NCBI GenBank assembly: GCA_947504705.1
Contig: CANNIA010000006.1
Span: 1-64,000, forward strand
Reading direction: 5' to 3'
Length of the DNA stretch: 64,000 bases
From: Paracoccaceae bacterium
GTDB lineage: Bacteria; Pseudomonadota; Alphaproteobacteria; Rhodobacterales; Rhodobacteraceae
The notes beneath the pieces are model-generated. The model searched no databases. It saw nothing but the letters and a program-made list of their open reading frames with translations, and had not been told where the DNA came from. Every line of letters begins with the position of its first letter. Position 1 is the first letter of the stretch. The translations under genes were made by a program, and so were the position numbers. Shown here in pieces: positions 53,471 to 62,166 of this stretch.

Positions 53471-53630
53471 CGGTTTGGTTTCCTTCCAAGCCTTCCTTCT
53501 GGCAAGCTTGGGCCTTGGGCACAAGGATCAGCGCTGAAAAGCCGCAAAGGTCGTGTTTTCCTGATCTGCAAGGGGCTTGCACGAAACCCCGGCGCGGGTT
53601 CCTATGTCCCTGCAAACCCCGGAGGTTTCC

Positions 53631-54680
53631 ATGCGCCATATTTCCTTCGTTGCATTCCTGCTGGGCTCGGCTCTGCCTGCCCTAGCCAATGACGGCTTCG
53701 GTGGTCTTTCAGCGACCGGCCTGACATTTGACCAGACGGATGCAGTCGAGATGGTCGAAGAAAACCTGTTCATCGGCATCGACAAGGTCTCGGTCGATTA
53801 CGTCTTCCGCAACACGACTGACCATGATGTCACGGGCGAGGTGATCTTCCCGCTGCCCCCGGTTGCGGTCTGGGCCTCCTGGGAATCCTCAATGAACCTG
53901 CCCGAGGATTTGACCAACCTCGATATCGTCGATTTTACTGCCACGGTCGATGGTCAGCCGGTCGATGTGACCATCGACAAGATTGCGGTGATGGAGGAGG
54001 GCTGGGAGGAAGACCGCGCTTTGTCGGATCAGTATGACACCCCCGGCCGTGATGTGACGGCCGAGCTTGCACGGTTTGGCATTCCGTTGACGCTGGATGT
54101 CGTGAATATCCGCGACATGCTGATGGCGATGTCGGACGAAGATAAGGCGGCGATCAAGGCCACGGGAATTGCCGATTACTGGGAAGGCGATCCGGCAGCC
54201 GACATGCCCCCTGAAGCCTATGGCATGTGGTCGGTCGTGACGCGCTATCACTGGACCCAGACCTTCCCTGCCGGGGCCGAAGTGCGGATCAGCCACAGCT
54301 ATACCAACCGCCCGCCCGGGGGTCTGTTCTATTGGTCGAACCCGCCCGAGGAATACCAGACCTATCTGGTCGACCAGTATTGCATTGATGAAGGCACCTC
54401 GGCGGCGCTGGTCAAGGCGATCAAATCGCCGACGAATGAGGAATTCGGTGATTTTGGGATCGCCTACAACATTGCTTACGTACTGCGCACGGCGAACAGC
54501 TGGGCCGGGCCTATCGGCAAGTTCACCCTGACTTTGGATAAGGGCGATCCGGCAAACGTGATCTCGCTTTGCGCCGAGGGGGTCAAGAAGACCGGCCCCA
54601 CCACCTTTGTCGTCGAAAAAGAAAATTTCACTCCGACCAAGGATCTTGAGATCCTGATCGTCACAAGAGGGAACCTCTGA
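53631..54680 (+). CDS. DUF4424-family exported protein
   Basis: 349 residues from the ATG at 53631, preceded by GGAGGT. A signal peptide (cleavage near ALA-NDG) is followed by the family pattern GGLSATGLTFDQTDAV, VDYVFRNTTDHDVTGEVIFP and RYHWTQTFPAGAEVRISHSY. The function of the family is unknown; the repeated beta-strand pattern suggests a periplasmic or surface protein. It is followed 78 bp later by a DUF4139 gene in the same direction. Confidence 0.85.
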   Translation: MRHISFVAFLLGSALPALANDGFGGLSATGLTFDQTDAVEMVEENLFIGIDKVSVDYVFRNTTDHDVTGEVIFPLPPVAVWASWESSMNLPEDLTNLDIVDFTATVDGQPVDVTIDKIAVMEEGWEEDRALSDQYDTPGRDVTAELARFGIPLTLDVVNIRDMLMAMSDEDKAAIKATGIADYWEGDPAADMPPEAYGMWSVVTRYHWTQTFPAGAEVRISHSYTNRPPGGLFYWSNPPEEYQTYLVDQYCIDEGTSAALVKAIKSPTNEEFGDFGIAYNIAYVLRTANSWAGPIGKFTLTLDKGDPANVISLCAEGVKKTGPTTFVVEKENFTPTKDLEILIVTRGNL

Positions 54681-54758
54681 TCGGAGAGACCCCCGGTCGA
54701 GGCTTGCATGACCACTCGGGCCCATCCGGTCCGACTGAAACCTCATTCGAAAGGCCAT

Positions 54759-56396
54759 ATGATGCGCGCGCTTCTGTCCCTTCTGCTTATCACCACCGCC
54801 TTGCCAGCCCTTGCCGACACGATCCCGGCCACCAGCAAGATCACGGCGGTCACCGTCTATCCCGAAGGGGCCAAGCTGACGCGTGAGGTCACTTTCACCA
54901 CCTCCAGCGCCGGATCGCATGAGCTTTTGATCACCGATTTGCCAAGCGCCGAGGAATCGGTGTTTGCCCAGATCGCGGGGGGCGAAGGGCTGCAGGTTGG
55001 GGCCTACAACATCCGCACCGACCGGCTGCCTCCGCGTGAAGACCCGCTGACTGCGGATCAGGTTGCCGCGAAAGCCAAGATCGAAGAGCTTGAAACCGCC
55101 GAACAGACCGCGTTCCTCGCGCTGGAGGCGGTTCAGGGTAAGGTTGACGCCGCTGAAGCTCAGGTCCGGTTCCTGTCCTCGTTCTCCGGCGGGTTGCCGG
55201 ATGGGGCGACGCCCGAGACGATCAAGGCCATGGCCGCGATGATCGGCACCGAAACCCTTGCCGCCCGGGAAACCGCCCTTGCCGCCAAGGCCGAGCTTTG
55301 GCCCGTGCAGAAGGCGCTGGCTGACACGCAAGAGGCGCTGACCAAAGCGCGTGACACCTTTGCCGCCCTGCCCTCTGCCGACATGGACTATGCAGCCCTG
55401 TCCGTGGCGGTCGAGGCCACAGCAGCGGGCGAACAGATCGTCACCATCACCCAATACGTCGGTGGGGCCTATTGGCAGCCGACGTACGAACTGAATCTGA
55501 CGCGGGAGGGGGATGATGCAATTTCCTTGAAACGCGCAGTTCTGGTGACCCAGTATACCGGCGAGGACTGGTCAGATGTTGCGCTGACCCTTTCATCCTC
55601 GGCACCAAGCCTTGAAGCTTCGCCTTCGTCTCTCTGGCCGGAACTTCGGTCGATTGAACCCGAAGTCGACGAAAACGAGCTGGCCAGGATGGATGCCGTT
55701 GCTGCACCGGTGGTGATGGAAGAAGAATCCGAGGTCGTCGCCGAAAAATCCGGCTCTATCATCGCTGGGTCCGCCATCGAAGGCGACACGGTCGTCTACA
55801 ACTATCCCAACCCTGTCACCGTCGCGACCGGCGTGGAAAACCTGCGGCTTTCCTTGGATGACATGTCCCTTGCCGCTGTGGTCAAGGCGGTCGCCGTTCC
55901 GCGCTATGATGACACCGCATATTTCGTTGCCAGCTTCGTCAACCCGTCCGAGGAACCCCTGCTTTCCGGTTCGGCCATGCTTTACCGCGAAGGCGTTCTG
56001 GTCGGCAGCACGGAACTGGGCATGATCGCACCGGGGGTTGAGGCCGAGGTTGGCTTCGGCGCCATCGAAACCCTGCGGATCAGCCGCGAAATGCCGTTGC
56101 GCGAAGGGGGCGAGACCGGGGTCTTCACTTCGGCCAATGAACAGGCCGAAAGCGTAGTGATCACGGTGGAAAACACCGGCGACGAATCCTGGCCCATCCG
56201 CCTGATCGACCAAGTTCCCTATAGCGAGCAAACCGACTTGGAGGTCGACTACGCCGCCGATCCCGAACCTACCGAGACCGACGTCGACAGCCAGCGCGGC
56301 ATCCTTGCCTGGGAATTCGACCTTGCCGCCGGGGGCAAACAGACCGTCACGCTGGAACACACGCTCAGCTGGCCCGACGGGATGGAACTGCGCTGA
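54759..56396 (+). CDS. DUF4140/DUF4139-family (MuiA-like) exported protein
   Basis: 545 residues with a signal peptide (ALPALA-DTI). The N-terminal domain (about 25-125, ITAVTVYPEGAKLTREV) is DUF4140-like, followed by a coiled-coil (about 85-220), and the DUF4139 C-terminal part begins at YVGGAYWQPTYELNL with TQYTGEDWSDVALTLSS. The family is annotated mucoidy inhibitor A-like; its role is unclear. Pairing with DUF4424 suggests a joint envelope function. Two ATGs lie at 54759 and 54762. Confidence 0.85.
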   Translation: MMRALLSLLLITTALPALADTIPATSKITAVTVYPEGAKLTREVTFTTSSAGSHELLITDLPSAEESVFAQIAGGEGLQVGAYNIRTDRLPPREDPLTADQVAAKAKIEELETAEQTAFLALEAVQGKVDAAEAQVRFLSSFSGGLPDGATPETIKAMAAMIGTETLAARETALAAKAELWPVQKALADTQEALTKARDTFAALPSADMDYAALSVAVEATAAGEQIVTITQYVGGAYWQPTYELNLTREGDDAISLKRAVLVTQYTGEDWSDVALTLSSSAPSLEASPSSLWPELRSIEPEVDENELARMDAVAAPVVMEEESEVVAEKSGSIIAGSAIEGDTVVYNYPNPVTVATGVENLRLSLDDMSLAAVVKAVAVPRYDDTAYFVASFVNPSEEPLLSGSAMLYREGVLVGSTELGMIAPGVEAEVGFGAIETLRISREMPLREGGETGVFTSANEQAESVVITVENTGDESWPIRLIDQVPYSEQTDLEVDYAADPEPTETDVDSQRGILAWEFDLAAGGKQTVTLEHTLSWPDGMELR

Positions 56397-56429
56397 GCAG
56401 CCGTCAGCTCTAAGCTTCTTAAAGATTAG

Positions 56430-56458
56430 CCTCGCCGCGGTTCGCAACCGTGGCGAGG
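56430..56458 (-). terminator. hairpin after the porin gene
   Basis: 13-bp arms with one mismatch around a 3-nt loop (CCTCGCC... and ...GGCGAGG), 25 bp after the porin stop on the minus strand and also 34 bp after the DUF4139 stop. No strict U-run follows, so termination is plausible but not certain. Confidence 0.5.
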
Positions 56459-56482
56459 CGCACTACAAGAAAAAGACGTTAC

Positions 56483-57397
56483 TCAGAACCTGAAGCTAAT
56501 CCCGAAGTCAGCCCGGGAGAGAGAACCTTCGGTGTTGTACGAGGCCTTGACGTCGGCTCCGCCGCCTAGGGAATATGATGCACCTATCCCGATTGCAGTA
56601 TCGGAATCGTTCGAATCGTCCGAAACGTAGCCCGAAAGGGTCAGACCGCCAGCCAGCGTGTGGTCTCCATAGATAGTGAAGCGTTCCCCCGGGTCACCAC
56701 CAAAGTAATTCAACCCGATTCGGCTGTTCTCGTCAGGCGCATAGGCAACGCCAACAAAATGGTGATCAACGTTGCCAGTGGCCGTGTTGCGTGAAACGGC
56801 GGCGGCCGAAACGCTTAGTCCGTTCGAAGACCAATCCGCCGAAGCAGAAGTCTCGGAATATTCGGTCACGCCACCGCCCAGCTGATCGGTATCATGATAA
56901 GAAAGCCGCCCAGTGAAATTACCCGCACTGTACGACACAAACATGCCCATTTGGTCCGGATGTGACCCATAGGGAAGCGATTCATAACCCATGGATGGCC
57001 CCATTGCCCCTCCGAAGCAGGTCCCAATCAGGCCAATCTCGCAGTTGTAAAGCAGTCCAGCCGCCCCATACGCGCCACTTGCATTGCCGACTTCGACGCG
57101 CAGTCTATCTACAGTAAGAAAGAGCATCGCCGCATTCAGTTGGGCATAGCCTACGCTGACACTATAATCGCCACTAATGGATTGCATGCGAATTCGGCCA
57201 CCAAGGACGACACCGCTATCGGTTTCGGTGCGTGCGTCAATGTTGAAGCGAAGGCGCGTGAAAATGGTGGTTTCGCTTCCTCCACCATTATCTTCGCCCA
57301 AGACACCAAAGAGACCGGACCCGCCAATCGTGACTTCGGCAGTTGCCGAACCGAAAGTTGCGATCAGGAAAGTCGTGGCTAGGAGTATTTTTTTCAT
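56483..57397 (-). CDS. outer-membrane porin, Rhodobacter type
   Basis: 304 residues. A signal peptide (ATFGSATA-EVT) precedes a chain of alternating polar and hydrophobic strands ending in the outer-membrane beta-signal FGISFRF. GRIRMQS, NASGAYGAAG and MGYESLPYGSHPDQMGMFVSYSAG are features of Gram-negative porin family 4. One constriction-loop cysteine pair (YNCEIGLIGTCFGG) is visible. The base composition is visibly more A+T-rich than its neighbours. It forms passive pores for small solutes. Confidence 0.9.
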   Translation of the reverse strand: MKKILLATTFLIATFGSATAEVTIGGSGLFGVLGEDNGGGSETTIFTRLRFNIDARTETDSGVVLGGRIRMQSISGDYSVSVGYAQLNAAMLFLTVDRLRVEVGNASGAYGAAGLLYNCEIGLIGTCFGGAMGPSMGYESLPYGSHPDQMGMFVSYSAGNFTGRLSYHDTDQLGGGVTEYSETSASADWSSNGLSVSAAAVSRNTATGNVDHHFVGVAYAPDENSRIGLNYFGGDPGERFTIYGDHTLAGGLTLSGYVSDDSNDSDTAIGIGASYSLGGGADVKASYNTEGSLSRADFGISFRF

Positions 57398-57608
57398 TTT
57401 CTGCCTATGGATCTCGCGGGTGCTTGCATTCGCTTCGCATCTCCTCTTGCCTAACTGTCTTCGACAACGTGCCGGATTTCAAGAAGTTCCGGCAAGGTGC
57501 GTCTCTTTGTCAGACCGTTGTGTTGCTCAGTAACACCACTTTTCCTTCCGTTCAGGGAAAAGCGAGGCAAAATTCCGACTTACAAACTGTAATATTGTGG
57601 TTGGCGAA
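57398..57608. promoter_or_regulatory. non-coding interval upstream of the porin gene
   Basis: 211 bp of lower G+C than the flanks, upstream of the porin start and downstream of the CsaA-like gene. It should hold the porin promoter on the minus strand. Short inverted sequences such as CCGGAA...TTCCGG are present near 57473-57503; no gene is evident. Confidence 0.4.
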
Positions 57609-57944
57609 TCAAAACAGCTTGCCGCCAAGGGGCACGTCCTGCCCCGGCCCGATAAGGACGACCTGTCCGTCTTCATCGGGCAGGCCAAGCACCAGCACCT
57701 CCGACATCACTGGGCCGATCTGGCGGGGCGGGAAGTTTACCACCGCCAGCACCTGCCGCCCGATCAGGCTTTCGGGCGTGTAATGCCGTGTGATCTGGGC
57801 CGATGACCGCTTTTCCCCGATCTCGGGCCCGAAATCGACCCATAGCTTAATCGCGGGTTTGCGCGCTTCGGGGAAGGGTTCGGCGCGGGTGATGCGGCCA
57901 ACCCGGATGTCGACCTTTTCGAAATCGGCATCGGTGAAGGTCAC
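57609..57944 (-). CDS. csaA: tRNA-binding domain protein, CsaA-like
   Basis: 111 residues forming a single OB-fold tRNA-binding domain: [40 protein letters not shown] and [20 protein letters not shown]. CsaA acts as an export-related chaperone in Bacillus and as a stand-alone tRNA-binding module elsewhere. The start overlaps the proC stop by 4 bp (57941-57944), so the two are coupled. Confidence 0.9.
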   Translation of the reverse strand: MTFTDADFEKVDIRVGRITRAEPFPEARKPAIKLWVDFGPEIGEKRSSAQITRHYTPESLIGRQVLAVVNFPPRQIGPVMSEVLVLGLPDEDGQVVLIGPGQDVPLGGKLF

Positions 57945-58753
57945 TTGCCAAGCTCCCGTCCCCGGTCGGCGGCGGCCTTGACGGCACGGCGCAGTAGGGT
58001 GGGGAAGCCGGTTTCGGGGTCCATGAGGACGCCAAGCGCAGCGGCGGTGGTGCCTGCAGGGGAGGTGACGTTGATCCGCAGTTGCGCGGCAGTTTCCGGG
58101 CTTTGGAACGCCAGTTCCCCAGCACCGCAGACCGTGGCGCGGGCAAGCCGTATGGCGACATCGGGGGGAAGACCCTCGGCCTCACCGGCGGCAGCCATGG
58201 TCTCGATCAGGTGGAAGACATAGGCGGGGCCAGAACCGGAAACGGCGGTCACCGCGTCGATTTGGTCTTCGCCTGACAGTGTGACGACCTGGCCAACGGC
58301 CCCCATAAGATCATGCGCCAAGGCGAAATCGGCGTCTGACACATGCGCATTGCGGCAAAGCGCGGTGATCCCGCGCCCGACCATGGCGGGGGTGTTGGGC
58401 ATCGTGCGGACAATGGGGGTCCGGTCGCCAAGGGCGGCTTCAAAGGTGGCAATCGTGGTTCCAGCGGCGATGGAGACGAAGAGCGTCTTGTCATTGCCCA
58501 GCGCTTGCAGAGCAGGCAACGCGGCACCCATCATCTGCGGCTTGACGGCCAGCAGGGCCACGGCGGGAGCGGTGGGAACCCCGACGTTCAGATGCACACC
58601 CGAGGCTTTCAGCCAGTCGGTCGGATTCGGCTCGATCACCCAGACCGAAGTCGGAGGCACGCCTGCGGCCAGCCAGCCGATGAGCAGCGCCGTTCCCATC
58701 TTGCCGCAGCCAAGTAGCACCAGCCCATCTTGGGCCACACGTTGCAATGTCAT
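57941..58753 (-). CDS. proC: pyrroline-5-carboxylate reductase
   Basis: 270 residues. The dinucleotide motif [15 protein letters not shown] is near residue 16, with [14 protein letters not shown] and the C-terminal signature [15 protein letters not shown]. It performs the last step of proline synthesis. It reads into the csaA-like gene and is preceded by a structured nested repeat at 58789-58867. Confidence 0.94.
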   Translation of the reverse strand: MTLQRVAQDGLVLLGCGKMGTALLIGWLAAGVPPTSVWVIEPNPTDWLKASGVHLNVGVPTAPAVALLAVKPQMMGAALPALQALGNDKTLFVSIAAGTTIATFEAALGDRTPIVRTMPNTPAMVGRGITALCRNAHVSDADFALAHDLMGAVGQVVTLSGEDQIDAVTAVSGSGPAYVFHLIETMAAAGEAEGLPPDVAIRLARATVCGAGELAFQSPETAAQLRINVTSPAGTTAAALGVLMDPETGFPTLLRRAVKAAADRGRELGK

Positions 58754-58788
58754 CGAAACCCCCTTCGTGCCGGGGGCAGGTTAGGGCA

Positions 58789-58867
58789 GTTCAGGTCTCG
58801 ATGGAAACGGAATTCAAACCAAGAGTGTTCGAATTCCGATCCCCGACATGCCCGTGAAGACCTGAAC
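58789..58867. repeat. nested inverted repeats between ybjN and proC
   Basis: A perfect 10-bp outer pair GTTCAGGTCT (58789-58798) and AGACCTGAAC (58858-58867) encloses a perfect 8-bp inner pair CGGAATTC (58808-58815) and GAATTCCG (58831-58838). The 79-nt element begins 4 bp after the ybjN stop on the minus strand and 35 bp before the proC start codon. It could be a cis-acting RNA fold, a small RNA or an intergenic repeat. Confidence 0.65.
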
Positions 58868-58871
58868 CGCT

Positions 58872-59375
58872 TTAGGCTCGCCCGTAAGCCTCGGCAATGG
58901 CGACTTTCATCGCATCCGCAGGGCTTTGGTCGCCCCAGCAAGCCAGCTGGAACGCCGGGTAGAACCGCTCCGACGCCATCACGGCGCTGGAGATAAGCCG
59001 GTCGATCTGTTCCGGCCCGGCCACCAGCCCGCCAGACAACACCAACCCATAGCGCCAGACCATCAGCTTTTGCTCTTCCCACCAAGTGAAAGCGCCAGTC
59101 CAGACCATGTCATTGGCGCGGTTGAGGATGTCATAAAGCTTGTGGATCTTGTCTGCCGGCGGCTCCATCTCGAACGTGCAAATCAGGCGGAGCGTTTCGT
59201 CCTGTTCGGACCAGGCGAGCGTCAGGGAATAGGTCCGCCACTGCCCCTCGACCGCCATGGCGATCTGGTCATCGGTGACCCGGTCGAATTCCCAAGCATG
59301 GTGTTCGGCCAGAGTCTCGACGATGTCGATGGGGTGGAGGTCCTCCATCGCAGCGTAGTCTTCGGAAAGCGACAT
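58872..59375 (-). CDS. YbjN-family protein
   Basis: 167 residues with the YbjN pattern: a hydrophobic-acidic N-terminal strand block (DIVETLAEHHAWEFDRVTD), MAVEGQWRTYSLTLAW, then NRANDMVWTGAFTWWEEQKL, and a helical end. These proteins resemble type III secretion chaperones in fold and are linked to stress and motility in some bacteria. It is upstream of proC and separated from it by the nested repeats. The function is unknown. Confidence 0.87.
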   Translation of the reverse strand: MSLSEDYAAMEDLHPIDIVETLAEHHAWEFDRVTDDQIAMAVEGQWRTYSLTLAWSEQDETLRLICTFEMEPPADKIHKLYDILNRANDMVWTGAFTWWEEQKLMVWRYGLVLSGGLVAGPEQIDRLISSAVMASERFYPAFQLACWGDQSPADAMKVAIAEAYGRA

Positions 59376-60116
59376 TGCCCGGCCTCATTATAAGGCTTCT
59401 TACGGGCCAAGACCCACAAGAAGCTGGGTATCTGGCAAGGGTCTGTGTTTGCCTGACAGGTCCCTTACTAGATATGGTGTGGCCAAAGCGGAAGTCTGTA
59501 AAGCGGTTTCTTCGGAAATAAGCTGTGGAGAAGTGGATTTCTGTGTGGCTGCACGGCCCTTCTGGAACGCGACCAGGCGGCGGCGAGGACAAATTCGACC
59601 TGCGTCGAAAGCTTCCTGTCGAACGGACTGCCGTCGCCCTGACGGCCAAAATCAATTACATGTTGGCGTGGCGCTTTTGGGTCGCCTGTCCTGCATGCTT
59701 CCATGATTTATCAATGCCTTATGCCCAACATGCAAATGGCTTTGGTAGCTTGCACTCCCATTTGCATGTTCCGGGCCCATCTCGACGGCCCTTTTGATCG
59801 CTCATCGACCTGCTGGCACCCCTAAAACTAACATTTTTCAGGGCTTTAAACGCGGTGCCTCCGCGACGGCCATTTTACCCCACCCTTCGCCCCATCGGTA
59901 CCGAAGCCCCACTTTTCGGCCATTCCCGCTGACATTCCCGGCCCAAGCCCGCTGCCCACCACCGCAGCGCTAACCCCGCGCGCCATAACGCTTTTTCACC
60001 TGTTCCCATCGTTTCTCACGGGTTCCCGGTCTCTTGCAGGATCAAATTTCAACGCTCATTCTGGAAAAGGCGCACCAGATTCTGCAAGGAATCCCAATGA
60101 GATTCCGGAAGCGGGC
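59376..60116. other. 741-bp gene-poor interval
   Basis: No frame in this stretch has convincing coding character; short frames have no ribosome binding site and a biased, random-looking composition. It contains a perfect 13-bp inverted repeat with an 18-nt loop at 59727-59770 and, near 60089-60107, a short repeat GGAATC / GATTCC after the argE stop (minus strand). The middle is more A+T-rich than the flanks. It may be decayed coding DNA or hold a small RNA. Confidence 0.5.
59727..59770. repeat. perfect 13-bp inverted repeat in the gene-poor interval
   Basis: AACATGCAAATGG (59727-59739) pairs with CCATTTGCATGTT (59758-59770) across an 18-nt loop. No U-run follows on either strand. Possible roles are a regulator-binding dyad, an RNA hairpin or the ends of a tiny mobile repeat. 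Confidence 0.7.
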
Positions 60117-61268
60117 CTAGAACCCGGCCTCCAGCCGGTTCACCAGTTCGGCCAGCATCGCCTGACAGCGGGCGATCTGTTCCTCGGTGACGAATTCGTC
60201 GGGCTTGTGGCCCTGCGCCATGGACCCCGGCCCGCAGATGACAGTGGGCACGCCAAGGCGTTGGTCGAAAAGCCCGCCCTCGGTGCCGAAGGCGACCTTG
60301 ATCGTGCCGTTGGCCCCGGTCAGACCCTTGACGAAGTTCACCACCGCAGCATCCGAAGGGGTGCCAAGGCCGGGGTAATCCCATTGCCGTTCGATCTTGA
60401 TCGCGGCCTCGGGGAAGTCCGCGCGCAGGGGGGCAACGATTGCTTCGGCTTCGGCTTCCAGCCGGGTGATCAGGCCCGCGACATCCTCACCAGCCAAGGA
60501 GCGGATTTCGAAATCAAGGACGGCGTGGTTCGGCACGATGTTGACCTGCACCCCGCCCGACATCTTGCCGACATGCAGCGTGGTAAAGGGCACATCATAG
60601 TCGCCATCCTTCAGCCCCGTGGCAGCCACCTCGGCTTGCAACCAACGGACCGCGTTCAGGAAATCGGCGGCCAGATGCAAAGCGTTCAGCGCCATCGGGG
60701 CCAGCGCCGAATGCCCCTCACGCCCGGTGCAGGTGGCGCGGAGGGCGACTTTGCCCTTGTGGCCCGTCGCGACCTGCATCAGCGTCGGTTCGCCCACGAT
60801 GCAAAAGCGGGGTTTGACCGGGGCCGTCTCCAAAAGGTCGATCAGGCTGCGCACGCCCATGCAGCCGATTTCCTCGTCATAAGACAGCGCCAGATGCAGC
60901 GGCACCCTCAGCGGGCGTTTCGCGGCGTCCAACATGGCCGCAATGGCACAGGCGACAAAACCCTTCATGTCGGCCGCTCCGCGCCCGTAGTAACGCCCAT
61001 CGGCTTCGGTCAGGGCAAAGGGCGGCTTGGCCCAGGTCTGGCCTTCGACCGGGACAACATCGGTATGACCCGACAGCATGACGCCCCCAGGCCCCTCCGG
61101 GCCGGTCGAGGCGTAAAGGTTGGCCTTGCCGCCACTCGCATCGGGAACCAGCGTCACGGCAATGCCCGCGCTTTCCAGCAAGCCCTGCACATAGGACATC
61201 AGCGCCATGTTCGGCTTGGAACTGACGGTATCGAAGGACAAAAGCCGCTCAAGTATCTCGCGCATCAT
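60117..61268 (-). CDS. argE: acetylornithine deacetylase (ArgE-type M20 peptidase)
   Basis: 383 residues. M20 metal ligands are seen in LSGHTDVVPVEG (His and downstream Asp), YGRGAADMKG, SYDEEIGCMG (catalytic and ligand Glu) and the C-terminal GPGSMAQGHKPDEFV. It hydrolyses N-acetylornithine to ornithine in arginine synthesis. Two ATGs (61268, 61265) follow GGGAGACG. It is divergent from the first PPC-like gene with a 108-bp gap. Succinyl-diaminopimelate desuccinylase is a less likely alternative. Confidence 0.9.
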   Translation of the reverse strand: MMREILERLLSFDTVSSKPNMALMSYVQGLLESAGIAVTLVPDASGGKANLYASTGPEGPGGVMLSGHTDVVPVEGQTWAKPPFALTEADGRYYGRGAADMKGFVACAIAAMLDAAKRPLRVPLHLALSYDEEIGCMGVRSLIDLLETAPVKPRFCIVGEPTLMQVATGHKGKVALRATCTGREGHSALAPMALNALHLAADFLNAVRWLQAEVAATGLKDGDYDVPFTTLHVGKMSGGVQVNIVPNHAVLDFEIRSLAGEDVAGLITRLEAEAEAIVAPLRADFPEAAIKIERQWDYPGLGTPSDAAVVNFVKGLTGANGTIKVAFGTEGGLFDQRLGVPTVICGPGSMAQGHKPDEFVTEEQIARCQAMLAELVNRLEAGF

Positions 61269-61376
61269 CGTCTCCCGTTTTCCCCGTGCTATCGCCAAAC
61301 GTTGCTGGCGAAAAGCGTTCCGCTCTTGTCCCTTTTGTCCGGCTTTGCCACAGTCAGGCGAAAGAAGAGAAGCCCC

Positions 61377-62057
61377 ATGCTCCGCCCTGCCCTGATTTTC
61401 CTTCCGTTGATCTCTCTGGCCGCTGTGGCCGGGGCGGATGAGGCCAATATTTCGCGGACGCAGAACGGCGCTCCGGGCGCGGTCTCGCAATTGATCACGG
61501 CCCAGCGCGGCTATGAAATGGCGCTGAAATCCGGCGATCCGATCCTGCTTCTGGCTTCGGTCCGGCTGGCGCGAGGGGTGGTGCTGCGCATGCCTATGTC
61601 TTGGGAAAGGGTGACCGAGGGCGAAGCACCGGCCGACCAGCCGCAGGGCAAAGAGGGCGCGCCCGATCCGGCAAGCTCGACTGCCGTAGTGATCGTGCAA
61701 AATTTCGCGGGCGACGATCCGAACCTGCAGGACTATGTCTATGATCTTGACGCCCAACTTCCCAATGGCCGCAAGGAGACCGCCATCGCTGCGGATGCGG
61801 TTCTGGGTGCGGGTCAACAGGACAGCTGGCGGATGCCGCTGTCCGGTGCGGTTCCGGCCGAAATCGGCCTGATCGGTGACGGTGACACATCGCTGTCGCT
61901 CACCATCACGGATGAGGCGGGCCTGCCGGTCTGCACCCTGCCGCCAAGCCCGGAACCGGGCCTCTGCGCCTTTACCCCGGCGCGGAACGGGTTCTTCACA
62001 ATTGTTGTCGAGAACCTGGGCGCAGCCGAGAACAGCTATCGTTTGCTTAGCAATTAG
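61377..62057 (+). CDS. secreted protein with PPC-like C-terminal domain (first of two paralogues)
   Basis: 226 residues with a signal peptide (AAVAGA-DEA). An N-terminal helical segment (APGAVSQLITAQRGYEMAL...LLLASVRLARGVVL) is shared with the next gene. The C-terminal 80 residues form a beta-sandwich pattern, GDGDTSLSLTITDEAGLPVC and GFFTIVVENLG then NSYRLLSN, like the bacterial pre-peptidase C-terminal (PPC) domain. Two cysteines (PVCTLPP and GLCAFTP) could form a disulfide that is also present in the paralogue. No catalytic motif is seen. Confidence 0.75.
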   Translation: MLRPALIFLPLISLAAVAGADEANISRTQNGAPGAVSQLITAQRGYEMALKSGDPILLLASVRLARGVVLRMPMSWERVTEGEAPADQPQGKEGAPDPASSTAVVIVQNFAGDDPNLQDYVYDLDAQLPNGRKETAIAADAVLGAGQQDSWRMPLSGAVPAEIGLIGDGDTSLSLTITDEAGLPVCTLPPSPEPGLCAFTPARNGFFTIVVENLGAAENSYRLLSN

Positions 62058-62166
62058 GGCTCATGACGGAATTTGTCATAGGGAAGCATCTTTTCACGCA
62101 GAGGTTTGCCTGCGATGATCCTTTCACTCCTCCCCACTTCGGGGCGGTCAACCCATAGGTCGAGAC

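Noticed and set aside
51428-53692. Plus-strand open frame of 754 codons
   Set aside because: Runs antisense through both asd and the MFS gene, which are certain; composition is shadow-like.
53889-55454. Minus-strand open frame of 521 codons
   Set aside because: Antisense of the DUF4424 and DUF4139 genes; Arg- and Gly-rich without domain sense.
59525-59797. 90-codon plus-strand frame in the gene-poor interval
   Set aside because: No ribosome binding site, unusual composition and it runs over the 13-bp inverted repeat; not treated as a gene.
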